This document shows positions 12,801 to 25,229 of a stretch of DNA of 64,000 nucleotides, piece after piece. The stretch comes from Paraspadella gotoi (Eukaryota; Chaetognatha), in contig CM119263.1 of NCBI GenBank assembly GCA_051294375.1, positions 13,343,240 to 13,407,239 of the forward strand, in the 5' to 3' direction. Position 1 is the first letter of the stretch. Each line of letters starts with the position of its first letter. The notes under the pieces are model-generated. The model made no database searches. It saw only the letters and a list, made by a program, of their open reading frames with translations, and had not been told where the DNA came from. The translations under genes and the position numbers were made by a program.

Positions 12801-13629
12801 TTCTTCTTCTATGATAATGTAATCTTCGTGCGTCTGTTGCGGCTTCTGATTGGCGTTCGTTTCGTCTTTGTGACGTCCTGACTTGTTTGGCGCTAACAGA
12901 TTGAAACGCGACCACCATGGCGGCGACCACAAGGCGCGCTAAGTTTGTGGTGCCAGATTAAAGCCCAACAATTGTGAACGTGATCAGTGATCACGGTAGC
13001 GAGCAATTATGTCTTCTTTTCCTCCGACTTTTTACAAAAATAAATTTTTTTTTTGAAATTGGAAAAAAAATTTTTAAAAAATTATGGAAGATTCCTTAGT
13101 AAAATAATACCCAAAATATATTAGGATTAGAGTTTATATCAAAAACTATGTTAAAAGCTAAATTGTAAAAAATTATTTATTTTCCTTACATGTTTATTTA
13201 ACTCCAGTCTGCTGATCCGGTAAAGATATGACAGAGAAGGCCGGAACCAGTAAAAACCTCAACAGGATTACGATCTTTTCTTTCGACCGAATCCAATATC
13301 TTCACGAACTCTTTTTCTGTTCTTTCTTAACAATACAGTCGAATCTTTCGCGTTACTCGATCGGGAAGCAATTGACGACGCCCATCGCGCGGAAAATTCA
13401 CTGCCTCACGTGATCGACGATTCACCGTGCAATCGCGCCCTTAATCTCATTGCATATTTGGAAAGGTCAAAGGGAAAACGAGAGGCTGTTTGATGAAAAG
13501 CGGGTGAGAAAGAATAGGGGTGAGATTGACCGCCGACGAAACTAGAAAGAAAAGAGAATATTGACACAAAAGAGAATCTGTCGCATTGTTATCATTCCGT
13601 CTTATGATACTGGGAGAGTCAAAATAATC

Positions 13630-13685
<56 letters not shown>

Positions 13686-13692
13686 AGGAGAG

Positions 13693-13753
<61 letters not shown>

Positions 13754-14930
13754 AGAGAGGAGGAAGGAGAGAGAGAGTAGAGAATTTATAGATTTAATGA
13801 AATACGCCTAGTTGCAAGTAATTTTACTTCTGTTAGAAAACTCTCGCCGCTTTTACTACGGTTTTTTTTTCAATAATAAAAAAATAAATGAATCATAATA
13901 GTATTTTCAAATTGGTCTCCTTTGCTTTGTCTCTCTTCCTCGCTCATGATCATAATCTCCTTAACCATCGCCCGCGTCATCATCGCGGCCGGCGTCTTTA
14001 AGTAAAAAAAAAAAGATAAAAAAAAAAAAAAAAAAAAATTAAACGACAAAAGAAAAAAAAAAGAAAAAAAAAATTAAAAAAAAAAAAATATGAAAAAAAA
14101 ATCGAAAATAAAAAAAAAAAAATGTTAAGAGAGAGAGAGGAGAAGAGAAGACGAGAAAGAGAGAGGAGCAGAGAGAAGTGAGATGAGAGAGAGAGAGAGA
14201 AGAGGAGAGAGAGAGAGAGAGAGAAAAAAGAGGGGAGAGAATTTTTGGCTGTCGTCAAAAAACCAATTCGTGGCCGGCTTTTAAAAGGGCGCCGGTTTTT
14301 AAGAGATGGGGGAAAGGGCAAGCGCCGGCTCGGGATATGACGCCGACGGGGGGGCGTGAGGGAGCGCCACAATGAAGTTCACCTTTTGTCTTTTTGTTCC
14401 TTTGGTTTCTCGTCCGTCGCGTCTTTTGTCTTCCTTCTCGCTTTTTCATTCCGAGCGCCCCCGCTCGTTTTCTCTCTTCATTTGCTCGACTCGCGCAGCC
14501 CTCTTTTCCCTCTCTCCTTACTGAACATCCAACTTCCTGCTTTTCCTATTCTTCCGACTTTCACAATATCATCCCACTCATGCTTCACTCACTTATCAGT
14601 GCCCTTTTTTTCTTTATTTTCCCGCTTTTTCTTCCTTAGTGGGCCTATTTTTTCTGACCTCCCCTACCTCTCCCTGACACTATGCTTCCCCTATTTCTCC
14701 CTATTCTTTCCTAATTCCTCCAATCTATCCCTTCTCACCTCTTCTTATCTTTTCTATCGCTTTCTTCCCATCTCCCCTCTCTCTCTATCCCCTCCCTTCC
14801 TCGTTTACCTAATCTCACCCCCGCTCGCCCTCTCTTATCATCCCACGTATCATGTTTTTTAACACATCAACTGGAAAACAATCCGCAACATATAACCATC
14901 GGATAAGTCTCTCGTAGTCTCCCTGTACTC
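9861..14930. repeat. Duplicated segment A, copy 2
   Basis: Direct repeat of 845-5615 with the same order of landmarks. Differences are mainly short indels in homopolymers plus a few small inserts, for example GGGACGGCCCC near 11613 that is missing in copy 1. The first palindrome is intact (12980-12994). The second carries one extra T (13410-13425). The (GA)n tract is at 13632-13783 and the A-rich plus GA tracts are at 14002-14242. No gene is supported. Confidence 0.9.
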
Positions 14931-14942
14931 CTTCTTTCTCGT

Positions 14943-15103
14943 TCATCTCTCTCTCCTCTCTCCTCTCTCTCTCCTCTCTCTCTCCTCTCTCTTCTCTCTC
15001 TCTCTCTCTCTCATCTCTCTCTCTTCTCTCTCTCTCATCTCGTCGTTTTCTCTCTCTCTCTCTTCTCTTNNNNNNNNNNNNNNNNNNNNNNNNNCTCTCT
15101 CTC
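14943..15103. repeat. (CT)n tract containing a 25-N gap
   Basis: CT-rich tract broken by exactly 25 N (15070-15094). It separates segment A from segment B, and the same A-CT-B order recurs at 25074-25230 without a gap. Confidence 0.95.
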
Positions 15104-15645
15104 GGCGAAGTTGCCAGAAACTGCGAGCCAGCAACTATCTTGATGAAGCTGAGACAAAGGCAGCAGTTTTTATTGCTTTTCTTTATGTGTCGCTATTTTG
15201 TTCAACTCATACAATGTTTAAGGCACAAAAAGTCATTGCATTTCGGAAATTTTAACTCAATATAAAATCATTACATTGGATGTTTTTTTAAAAGTTAATA
15301 CTCAAATGGCAAACTTCAACAAATCAAGTACCCAAGTACACAAATACCCAAAAATCGATAAAATATCGAAAAAAATATTTTTTTTAAATATTACGTATTT
15401 GACCTATGGACGGCAATAAATTAAATAAATAAAATAAACAACAACGAAAACTCGACAAAAAAAAACACAAAAACAACGACAAGCAAAACAACAACAACAA
15501 CAACGCCTAATTCAATTGAAAGGAGCGACTCGTCGATCGGAAAACAACAACAAACAGTCGATAGCGATAATTGAGAATAGAGGAAAAAAATTGAAAGCAT
15601 GTGGCTCGGATTTGGACGAGCAAAGTGGGAGAAAGCGGAGGTGGG

Positions 15646-15918
15646 ATGGAGATAAGGAAGGAAGGGGTTAAGGGGATAGGTGGTGGTGGGGGTGGTGGTC
15701 GTGGTGGTCGTCGTCGAAACGCTTCGTCGATGTTTGATGATAATAGTGAAGCAGCGAAAGGAATCGATTTGATTCGATTAGGGAAAGAGGAAGAGGAAGA
15801 AGAAGAGAAAGAGGAAGAAGACGGGGAGAACGAAGACGAAGAGGAAGAGGAGGACGAGGAGGAGGCGCCGAGATTCGGCCGAAAAAAAATCGGACGTGAC
15901 AAAAGGAATACAACGTGA
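15646..15918 (+). CDS. Acidic low-complexity open frame, doubtful
   Basis: An ATG at 15646 opens 90 codons: Gly-rich start, then the balanced stretch NASSMFDDNSEAAKGIDLIR, a long Glu/Asp tract from GA-rich triplets, and the end EEEAPRFGRKKIGRDKRNTT. APRFGRKK would fit an amidated RF-type peptide cleavage site, but there is no signal peptide. In the second B copy only the end survives in frame (EAPRFGRKKIGRDKRNTT near 26330-26380). Probably a chance product of a purine-rich microsatellite. Confidence 0.15.
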   Translation: MEIRKEGVKGIGGGGGGGRGGRRRNASSMFDDNSEAAKGIDLIRLGKEEEEEEEKEEEDGENEDEEEEEDEEEAPRFGRKKIGRDKRNTT

Positions 15919-17065
15919 CAAAGAAGAAAACAAAAGATGAACCCGAGCGAGACGAAGAAGTGAAAGCGGGGGGGGAGGAAGAGGGCAGGCGTTGGAAGTT
16001 AAACGGGGAGGGAGAGAGAAGGATGGAAGTTAAACATGGCGGAATGGAGATAGAGAGGGTGGGAATGGGTTGATAGAAAAACAAGAAAAGAAGATATTAG
16101 AGAGACTGAGAGATATATAGATTGTTTAATTATACTGTTATACAATTACAAATAAGTTGAGCGGAGGGCAGCGAACAGAAATATAGCGGGGAAGGCAGGG
16201 AACGAAAGAGAGAGAGAGTTTTAGGGTTTCATGAAGAATGAAGAAAGCGAAAATGGAACTGGCGATTTCGTGGGAATAGGATTCAATAAGAAGTAAAGAG
16301 ATTGAGAACCGAAACAAGAAAAACAACAACTAAAACAAAGCAATTTGGAACAAGCGGAGAAGAGAGGACGGGGACCGAAAACGACGACGAAAAATGATGA
16401 AGAAAAAGTGAGCGAAAAGAGAAAAGAAGAAGAAAAGAGCGAAAGAAAAAGAAGGAGACGAAATCGGGTCAGACTTCATATGGAATTAACGACGCGGACT
16501 CGTGGGCAAACAGGTCTGGATGGTTGAGCGTGGGGAGGGGGGGTAAGGATGGTGGTCGCGTCGGGACAGGGTGGAGGTGGAGAGAGAAATTTAAGGTGGA
16601 AAGGAAAACTGATGAGGATGGAGAACGAAGTACGGGCTGGTGGGAAAAGGTTAGAAAGGTGGGAAAGTGGAAGGTGGGGATTTCGGAGGATGAGATTGGA
16701 GCCTGAAGGGGAGTCAGCGTCTTTTAAACTTAATTTATTTCACTTGAGTTCATTTTTATATTTACTTCTTCATCTTTCATCTTCTTTTTTTTCTGAACAT
16801 TTTCATTCTTGCTTCTTTTTTTCACATCGGTCTCGCTCTTGATAAGGAATCTTCGCCGAGAATAAATGAGGTCAAGTGGGGAGAAGTCAAGCGAAACGAA
16901 AGAGAAAAGAAAAACAAAAAGAAAGAAAAAAAAGGCGATCGCCGAACAATCGATTATTAATCTTCTTTCTTTATTACTTTTTTTCCTTCGGTTTCCGGAC
17001 TTTGGGGCCGAAAATCCGGCGCCGGCTTAAGTCGACGCCGCCGTCGGCCTCTTTTTTGTTTTTGC

Positions 17066-17107
17066 CCGACACTCTGACTCGATTCACGGTCAAGTGTCGG
17101 TATAAAG
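17066..17107 (+). promoter_or_regulatory. Hairpin abutting a TATA box
   Basis: CCGACACT (17066-17073) pairs with AGTGTCGG (17093-17100), and TGAC (17075-17078) with GTCA (17089-17092). This gives a 12-bp stem with one bulged C and a 10-nt loop. The last stem base is directly followed by TATAAAG (17101-17107), and a start codon lies 150 bp downstream. The arrangement is kept in the second B copy (27555-27597, one extra C). It could be a symmetric factor site next to a core promoter. That it is a promoter is inferred from the TATA, ATG and splice-donor order. Confidence 0.4.
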
Positions 17108-17250
17108 ATTAAGTTTCTTAATCGACTCTTTATTTTCGATTCTTTGTCGACGAGTTTTTCATCTTTCGCCGACGGTTTTTCGATAAACATTTAGGCCGAC
17201 ATTTGGTGAGGCCAACTGCGTGGGAAGAAACTACTTCTCTCTCATCCGCA

Positions 17251-17653
17251 ATGAGTCAAGAATCGATAAATTGAAAGGAAAAAAAAGGTAAGTTTATTAC
17301 TTGGGTGAGGATTTTGGTCCGGACTCGGAGAAAAGCAATCTCCAAAACGGATATGAGGTCAGTTAATCGGTTTGTGAATCTTGTGTAACTTGGCTTCGTT
17401 GAATGTGAGAGTAATTCTGATGTTGGTGAGAGGTCTCGCATACTTCATTTCCGTACATATAAAGTATAAACATTATACCACTTCCTTAATAGGGAAGCCA
17501 GGTACTCTGGAAGTGCATGAACAAGACTGTGAGAGAGTCTTGATTGATAGCTTGCAGGGATCTGCTATGTCATTATCTTGTAAGCGAGATGGAGGCCTTA
17601 AATCGCCAAAGCCTGTCCAAAGTCAGGGGCAAGATAGCTTGTATATTAAATGA
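17251..17653 (+). CDS. Candidate two-exon gene, 65-aa product
   Basis: Proposed exon 1 is 17251-17287, ending at a GTAAGT donor. A 205-bp intron ends in CTTCCTTAATAG, and exon 2 is 17493-17653. The split codon G|GG joins the frames. In the second B copy exon 1 reads MSQESHKLKEKK. In this copy a base swap of indels at ATCGATAAATTG puts a stop after seven codons. Exon 2 is intact only here: KPGTLEVHEQDCERVLIDSL, then a Ser- and Lys-rich tail ending DSLYIK. A TATA box lies 150 bp upstream and AATAAA at 17835-17840. Not recognised, no domain seen. No single copy is intact end to end. Confidence 0.35.
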
Positions 17654-17834
17654 ATGGATAATTTTTATATTGGTTGTACCAATGTCATAATAATTTTGGA
17701 AACAATTATGAAATTGACAATGATATTGTTTTTCTCTTTTTTCCTCTTTTCTCATTTATAACCGTCGCCTTAGGAGAAACAGGGGATGGTCGAACTCAGA
17801 TACTACTACTTTTTTCGTGGCTAAAATCGGGGAA

Positions 17835-17840
17835 AATAAA
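17835..17840 (+). terminator. AATAAA poly(A) signal candidate
   Basis: AATAAA about 180 bp after the stop of the candidate gene at 17251-17653, followed by T- and GT-rich sequence. Equivalent in the second B copy: 28331-28336. Confidence 0.35.
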
Positions 17841-19135
17841 TCTTCTCCCCTTCCATTATTTTCGTGTTATTATTTTTATTGTTTTAATCTTTTTTAATTT
17901 TTACTTTAACTCTCAAAAATTACAAGTTGGGTGAAAAAAAACAAAAACAATCATCACAAATTCTCAAAATTCCTTCCTTCTTCCCAGTAACCCCATCCTA
18001 TTTCTCCTAATTTCCCCCCCCTTTCCATCCTTTACCCTCCTACCCCTTCCCGAACCCCTCGGCCTCTCCGTCTCTCGCTTGAGCCCCGTTGGCTCGAGCC
18101 CAGGAGCCAGGCTCTGGCCTTGGGGACTGATGAAAATTCATCTCCTCATTTGCATGAAATCGTTGCTGACGAAATCTGACATCCAGAGGGCGCGTAGGGG
18201 ACCGGGGGTAGAAGGGGCTGAGGGGAGGGGTTGCGGAATAAGAAGACTGAAAGAGGGAAACACGCCTCGGGAGAATCGGGGAGTTGGGGGGGGGAAACCA
18301 AGAGAGGGGACCGATGTTGAGGAAAAAAATATAAACAAATCCTCGATTTATGAGGTGGGAAATTGTCGAGGGAAAAAAATGGATGGTTTGAGCGAGAAAA
18401 AAAAAAGAATAATAATATGGGGGTTTCGACTTCTCGTTTTTTGAAAAAAAAAGGGTCAGTGTACTCAGAGTTGGCGCATAGAAATGGGAAGGAGAAGAAA
18501 AGGACATGAAAGAAGAGATAGAAAGGTAAAAGAAAAAAAAGGAAAAGAAGGAAAGGAGATGAAAAGAAAACGCTGGGGTTGGAGAATCTTCATTCTCTGC
18601 AGGGAAGTTTAAGAGCTCGAAATAAGATAGGAATAAAAAAGTCGTAAAAAGGTAAGAAGGGGAATTTAGAAGAAAAAGCGAGTGCGAAGAGGCCAACAAC
18701 ATTGAATCAAGTGGGCGGAAAATATCAATTTCTCGATGGAAGAGGACGATGGGGAGAGGGGGTGTAGGAAAGTTGAAGAGGAGAAAAGAAGGAAGAGGAA
18801 AGGAAAAAGAAGGGCGAGAGAAAAAACATAAAACAAAAAAAGTAAAAACAATAAATACATACAGAAAAGAAAGAACTACCAAAAAACAAAAAACAAAAAA
18901 ATAAAGGAAAAGAGAAGAGAATCTAAAACCAGAAAAAAGAGAAGAAAATCATAAACGAAGATTGAACAGAGTTGAGAGTTCAGGGTCGAACGAGACGACT
19001 GATCGAAATAGAGAGAAAAAAAAAAACGATCGAAATTTTTACGAGACGCGAGAAGTTCGCCGAAGACGAGAAAAACACCCACCCCCCCCCATTTTGGAAA
19101 CAGTCACAAGACAGACGCCTCCCCCCCTAGTTCTG

Positions 19136-19160
19136 NNNNNNNNNNNNNNNNNNNNNNNNN
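19136..19160. other. Assembly gap (25 N)
   Basis: Exactly 25 N between the first C segment and its extra copy; typical placeholder length at a forced join. Confidence 0.99.
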
Positions 19161-19903
19161 GGGGGGGGAAAACCAAGAGAGGGGACCGATGTTGAAGGAA
19201 AAAATATAAACAAATCCTCGATTTATGAGGTGGGAAATTGTCGAGGGGAAAAAAATGGAGGTTTGAGCGAGAAAAAAAAAAAGAATAAATATTGGGGGTT
19301 TCGACTTTCGTGGCCTCTTTGTTGAAAAAAAGGGGTCTCTTGTCAAACTCAGAGTTGGAAGAAAAGCGCATAGAAATGGGGAAGGAAAGAAAAGGACATG
19401 AAAGGAAGTGAAAGGTAAAAGAAAAAAGGAAAAGAAGGGAAAGGAGATGAAAAGAAAACGCTGGGGTTGGAGAATCTTCATCTGCAGGGAAGTTTAAGAG
19501 CTCGAAATAAGATAGGTAAGAAAAAGTCGTAAAAAGGTAAGAAGGGGAATTTAGAAGAAAAAGCAGGGATGCGAAGAGGCAAAACACCTTGGAATCAAGT
19601 TGGGCGGAAAATATCAATTTCTCGATGGAAGAGGACGATGGGGAGAGGGGGTGTAGGAAAGTTGAAGAGGGAGAAAAGAAGGAAAGAGAAAGGAAAAAGA
19701 AGGGGAGATAAAGGAAAGAGAAGAGAATCTAAACCAGAAAAAGAGAAGAAAATCATAAACGAAGATTGAACAGAGTTGAGAGTTCAGGGTCGACGAGACG
19801 ACTGATCGAAATAGAGAGAAAAAAAAAACGATCGAAATTTTTACGAGACGCGAGAAGTTCGCCGAAGACGAGGAAAAACATTTTGGAAACATAAAGACAA
19901 CGC
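19161..19903. repeat. Segment C, extra copy
   Basis: Direct repeat of about 18290-19075 and 28795-29550 (ACCAAGAGAGGGGACC through ATTTTGGAAACATAAAGACA). Purine-rich, with no gene. Bounded on both sides by 25-N gaps, which suggests a misplaced duplicate contig end. Confidence 0.9.
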
Positions 19904-19928
19904 NNNNNNNNNNNNNNNNNNNNNNNNN
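19904..19928. other. Assembly gap (25 N)
   Basis: Exactly 25 N at the junction of the extra C copy with the third A copy. Confidence 0.99.
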
Positions 19929-22900
19929 TTGTGAGCACGGAAGCCTTGTTCTGAGATGCAATGAGATCTCAAATACCCTCTTCTCTGTCAAGTTAACAAA
20001 TATTTTTACACTAGGGGTAACCGTCTCAATGTTGTTTTTCTTTTTTCGCTCCGAAACTAAACACTCGAAACAGAATTTTTTTGCTAATATAACGTAGCTG
20101 CTTGAGAGCAGAATATTGGGGCCTGGGCTCCTTGCCAGTTCGGCTGTTTCCCTCCAGAGCTGATTGGGCCCATAACTATACATGTCCCTTGTCATTTAAA
20201 ACCTACGATGATACTCTTGTACCTAAGAAATCTCGTTACTGATTTTTTCGTTCAACATCGCCCACCGAGAGGAAAACAGAAGGATGATTACGTTAGGGAC
20301 TGCCCCGGAGGGCTCACGTTCGTCCTGGTGAGAACTCATATGAGATAGGGTGTGGTAATCTTCCTAGATAAGCCTCAATAACTAGAGGGTAAAAAAATCC
20401 TGGTGTTAACCTTTGAAATTTGAATGCGAAAAGAGAGGAGAGAGGAAGAGACGAGAAAATATAAGGCAGAAAAAAAATACCGCAAAATCATGTTAATCAT
20501 TACAAAAGAAATCTTTCTGTGTGAGGAAAAATAGCCAGAAAACGATATCATTATGATTATTGTAAAGAGTAGGTGATAGGCATGGTGCATATGATATTTT
20601 CATAGTTCAGTCCAATTTGTGAGAGATCCGTCTTTCTCCTCGTTTCTTTCCTTTTCCCACATATTCCCGCCCCCCCCCCCAAAAAAAAAAAACACGAACT
20701 AATAAGTAAAAAGTATTGTTATCCCCTTGTTTTCCGTGGTTTATCATCTTTCATTTTTTCCTTATGTAGCTTTGTGGATCACTTTGTAGGGTTACTTCAC
20801 ATGTTTTTATGGTTTCCATAAAAATCTATTGTATACAATAAGAATTAACGAAAAACAATAAGATATTCTTATATTTTGTTTAAAAACATCTAATAATTAT
20901 TAAGGATTGATACCAGCACTGTTTTTAATGATGATTTAAAGTACCATGTGTATAAAAATCCCTCTTGGAAACTGAGGAAAAAAAAAGAACTAACGATCGA
21001 TATAATTAGTAAGACAGTGGTCCATTGCAGCGCAGCAAAATATCGATATTCTATACTATTTCAATCGAAATTAGAGACTAGTGATGAAAAGATACGTATA
21101 GTCAGTATTCTCTCCCAAATCTTTTGCCTAGTTATTTTTTTTTTTATGCTTTTTTCTACCCGAAAGAAAGAGTTGTAGTTTGTAGTTGAGGTGGAAAGAT
21201 AAAATCCCGTGATGCTAGAAATTCTTGCTTCACTTCGTCAGAAAAGAGGACAAATTAGAAAACTTCGACCAAAAATATTACAACAACACCACGAAACGAG
21301 AAAATATAAAAGCATGAACCAAAAGAGATAAAGCCATGATTTTGAAGAACTACGGAGAAGAGAGTGAGAGGTGGTAGAGAACAAATGTTGGACACCTCCA
21401 TTATTCCTGGGAAGGCCGCCTGATAACATACTCAGAAAAAACTTCCATTTGCATTTTGCAATTTCTTCTTCTTCTATGATTAATGATAAATCTTCGTGGC
21501 GTCTGTGCGGCTGTAACAACTGAATTGGCGTTTCGTTTCGTCTTTGTAGACGTACACTCGACTGTTTTGGCGCATACGAAATCTGAAACGGCGACCGACC
21601 ATAAAGGCGGCGACCACAAAGGCCAGCTAAAAAGTTGGGTGCACAGATTCAAAGCACCAACAATTGTGTAACGTTGATCAGTGATCACCCAAATGGTAGT
21701 CGAGCAATATTGTCTGATTTTCCTTCCGACTTTATTTAACAAAAATTTTTTTTTTTTTGAATATTGGAAATAATCAAATTTTATAAAAAATTATGGAAGA
21801 TTCCTAGTAAAATAATACCCAAAATATATTAGGATTAAGAGTTGTATCCTAAAAATATTCAAATAAACTATGTTAAAAGTAATTGTGGTATCAAAAAGAA
21901 TTTTTATATATATTGTATAACAATTTCTAACATGTATTAACCCAAGTCTGCTGATTCCGGTAACAATATAGACAGAGAAAGGCACGACCATAAACCTACA
22001 ATAAAGGATTACGAAATCCTTCTTCTAATTCGACCGAAAATCCATTATATTTTCACGAACATCTTTTCTTGTTTCATTTCTTAATCAATACAGAAATCGA
22101 ACCTCTTTCGCGAGTTACTCGATCGGGTAAAGCCAGGCAATTGACCCGACGCCCATCGTGGAATAATTCACTGCCTCACGTGAATCCCTCTGACGATTGC
22201 ACCGTGGCAATTCGCGCCCTTAACTCATCATGCATATTTGGAAAGGTCCATACAGGGAAACGAGGAGGGCGTTTGATAAAAGGGCGGGTGAGAAAGAAAA
22301 GGGTTGAGATTGGACCGCACCGACCGCGCGAAACCTAGAAGAAATGAGAATTTATGACATCAAAAGAGAATCTGTCGCATTAAGTTATGGCATTGGCCGT
22401 CTTATTGCATTATTCTGAGAGCCGCGAGAGTCAGCGGAGACGAGTTAGAGAGATAGCAGAGACCCGAGAGAGAGAGAGAAGAGAGGAAGAAATGAGTAGA
22501 TGAGAAATTTATTTAGGAGAATTTCATATAGCAGAATAGTAGCTGGTTTCAAGCTAATCAATTCAAAGAACTCTTCTCCACAGGTCTGTTCATCACTCCA
22601 GATACATTTGAATACGGGGCTACTTCCATTAGTATGGTATAGTTGTAGTTATGTATATTCTTTTATAAATAGACTACTTTATTATTACCTTGATCGCCGT
22701 TAGGGGAAAAAATCTCGCGCCATTGTACTACGGTGTTGGTTTTTCATAATAAAAAAAATAAATTTGATATAGTAATATCCTTTTCAAATTGGTCTCACTT
22801 TCGCCTTTTGTCTCTCGGTTCCTCGCTCAGATCATTAAATCTCCCTTAACCATCGCCGCCCTTGTCATCATCCGCCGGCGTCGTTTCTAAAAATTTCTCT

Positions 22901-25073
22901 CGGTAAATGAACGCACGCAGAGAGACGAGAGACGAAGAGTACGAATAGACAGAGAGATAGAAGACAGAATAACGCGATCTGCAAGACATCAACGAGAGAC
23001 CAGTTACGACAGCAAAGATTCACAGAAGAACGACGGGAATAGAACTGACCTCATGATCCGATGAGAGCTATGGCTGATTCTCCGGGAGAGTACCGACGCA
23101 GAAAAGATGATCCTCACCCAAGTAATAAGACGATTAGTCCTTTTTTTGCGGCTTTGTACCAAGTATTAGTCGGAAGATCGATTGACTCGAGTTAGCGATG
23201 AAGAAGAGAAGTAGTGCTCTTCCCACGGCAGATTGGGGACCTGAACCCAAGCGGCCAAATGTTTATCTCGAAAAACCGTCGGCGAAGATGAGAAAAGACT
23301 CGTCGACAGAAGAATCGAAAATAAGAGCGGTAGAGAAAACTTAATCTGTATCCAGACACTTGACCGTTGAATCGAGGTCAGAGTGTCGGGAAAAAACAAA
23401 AAAGAAGGCCGGACGGCGGGCGTCGACTTAGAGCCGGCGCACGGAGTTTTCGGGCCCCAAAGTCCGGAACACGAAGACAAAAAGAAGTAATAAAAAAGAG
23501 GATGGTGAATGTAGATCAGATTGATTCGGGCCGGAATCGCCTGATTTGATTCGTTATCCTTTGGGGTTTTTCTTTGTACATCTTTCGTTCGGCTGACTCT
23601 CCCCACTTGACCTCAGGGATATCGTCAGGAGCGGGGAAAAGACCTTATCAAAGAGCGAGACACGAAGATGTGAAAGAAACGAAAAGAAAGAGCAAGAAAT
23701 AAGAATGTTCAGAAAAGAAAGAGAGAAGATGAAGATGAAGAACAAGAAATGTAAGAAATGAGAGACTCAAGTGAACAATCAAATTAAGTTAAAAAGGACG
23801 CTGACTCCATCAGGCTCCAATCCTCATCTCCGAATCCCCACCTTCCACTTCCCACCTTTCAACTTTCCCACCAGCCCGTACTATCGTTCTTCTCTATTTG
23901 CCTCATCATGTGGCCTTTCCCACCTTAAATTTTTCTCTCGTCCACCTCCACCCTGTCCCGACGCGACCACCATCCTACCCCCCCTCCCCACTCGCTCATC
24001 CTCTACCCAATCCCAGACCATGATTGCCCACGAAAGTCGACGTCGTAATCCAATCAGCAATTCATTATCTGAAGTCTGACCCGATTCCGATCTCCTTCTT
24101 TTTCTTTAGCCATGCTCGTCTCTGTCCGGCTCTTTTCTAATCAAAGTGGGCTTGCTCGCGTTTCTTATTGAGTCACGGGTCGTCACGTGTGTGTCTTCAG
24201 GTTACATTTCGTCCGGGTCGTGTTGTGCGGGAAAAGGTCTTCCCCGTCCTCTCCTCCGCTGGTTCCCAAATTGCTGTGTAGTTGTCTTGTTTCGTTCTCA
24301 ATCTCTTGTGACTTCTAGGTCTAGCGCCGGCTCTGGAAAGTCATACTAGTCCCAACCGGCCGAAACTCGCGGGGCAGGGTCTCGTAATTGTATGACGCCT
24401 GCCTTTCACTTAATTGAAGTATTGTACCTTCATCTCTTTGTCTTTTGTTTCCCCTTTGTTTCTACAGGCCTGAACTCAGGGGTCTCCTTTTAAATAATGC
24501 TCCCTTCCTTCTCTTCCTGTCTTCCTCTCTATCTCCGGAGTCGTCCCTGCCCTTCCCGGCTTATATTCCTGTTCCGCCGCCCTCCGCCGCTCACTATTTA
24601 TAGCGGTTTATCTAAACCTCTATGCTACTAAATCATAAAATGCTACCAAACGTACTTCGCCAGCCCCTCTTTCCCTTCTCCTTACTGAACATCCAACTCC
24701 TGCTTTTCCTACTTCTTCCGACTTTCCAATTCATCCTTCTCAACTCATCTCAACTCACTTATCATTCCTTTTTTCTTATTTTTTCCACCCTTTTTCTTCC
24801 TTAAGTGGGCCTATTTTTTCTGACCTCCCTTACCTCTCCCTGACACTACTCCCTATCTTCTCCCTATTACTTTCCTAATTCCTCAATCTATCCCTTCTCA
24901 CCCTCTTCTTATCTTTTCTATCTCTTCTTCCATCTTCCCTCTCTCTCTATCCCTTCCCTTCCTCGGTACTTATTCCTATATCTCACCCCCGCTCGCCGCT
25001 CCTATCATTCACGTAGTTTTTATAGACACATCACTGACAAAACAATCCGCAAACATCATAACTATGGGTATCG
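19929..25073. repeat. Duplicated segment A, copy 3, noisy and interrupted
   Basis: Begins inside A (equivalent of about 2268). It follows the first A copy to about 22900, then resumes at about 24655 (CGCCAGCCCCTCTTTCCC). Scattered insertions and substitutions are far denser than between copies 1 and 2, as in raw single-molecule reads. The A-rich and GA tracts of A are replaced by inverted segment-B sequence. No open frame here should be trusted. Confidence 0.85.
23045..24610 (-). repeat. Inverted copy of segment B centre
   Basis: Reverse complement of about 16150-17365. Recognisable anchors include CCTCACCCAAGTAATAA, the TATA-side hairpin words (CAGAGTGTCGGG), CTCCAATCCTCATCTCCG and the Lys/Arg-rich stretch near 16440. 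It is about 350 bp longer than its source because of many small insertions, consistent with uncorrected read sequence. Confidence 0.85.
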
Positions 25074-25102
25074 ATCTCTCTCTCTCTTCTCTCTCCTCCT
25101 CT

Positions 25103-25137
<35 letters not shown>

Positions 25138-25229
25138 CTCTCCCTTTCTCTCTCTCTCTCTTTCTCTCGTCTCTTTATCTCTCTTACTTTCTCTCTCTCC
25201 TTTCTTCATTCCTCTCTTCTCTCTCTCGT
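25074..25229. repeat. (CT)n tract
   Basis: CT-rich tract between the third A copy and the second B copy. Confidence 0.95.

Larger units (their letters stand above)
15104..19080. repeat. Duplicated segment B, copy 1 (includes segment C)
   Basis: Starts at GCGAAGTTGCCAGAAACTGCG and recurs at 25230-29555. Its part from 16150 to 17365 also occurs inverted at about 23045-24610, and its 3' part (C, from about 18290) recurs at 19161-19903. It contains the candidate two-exon gene at 17101-17840 and a purine-rich region at 15600-16700. Segment C (18040-19080) holds purine-rich DNA with an octamer ATTTGCAT at 18148-18155; pyrimidine frames on its minus strand are not credible. Confidence 0.9.

Noticed and set aside
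15507-15902. Ser-rich minus-strand frame
   Set aside because: It is the antisense of GAA/GAG/GGT repeats and is not preserved in the second B copy.
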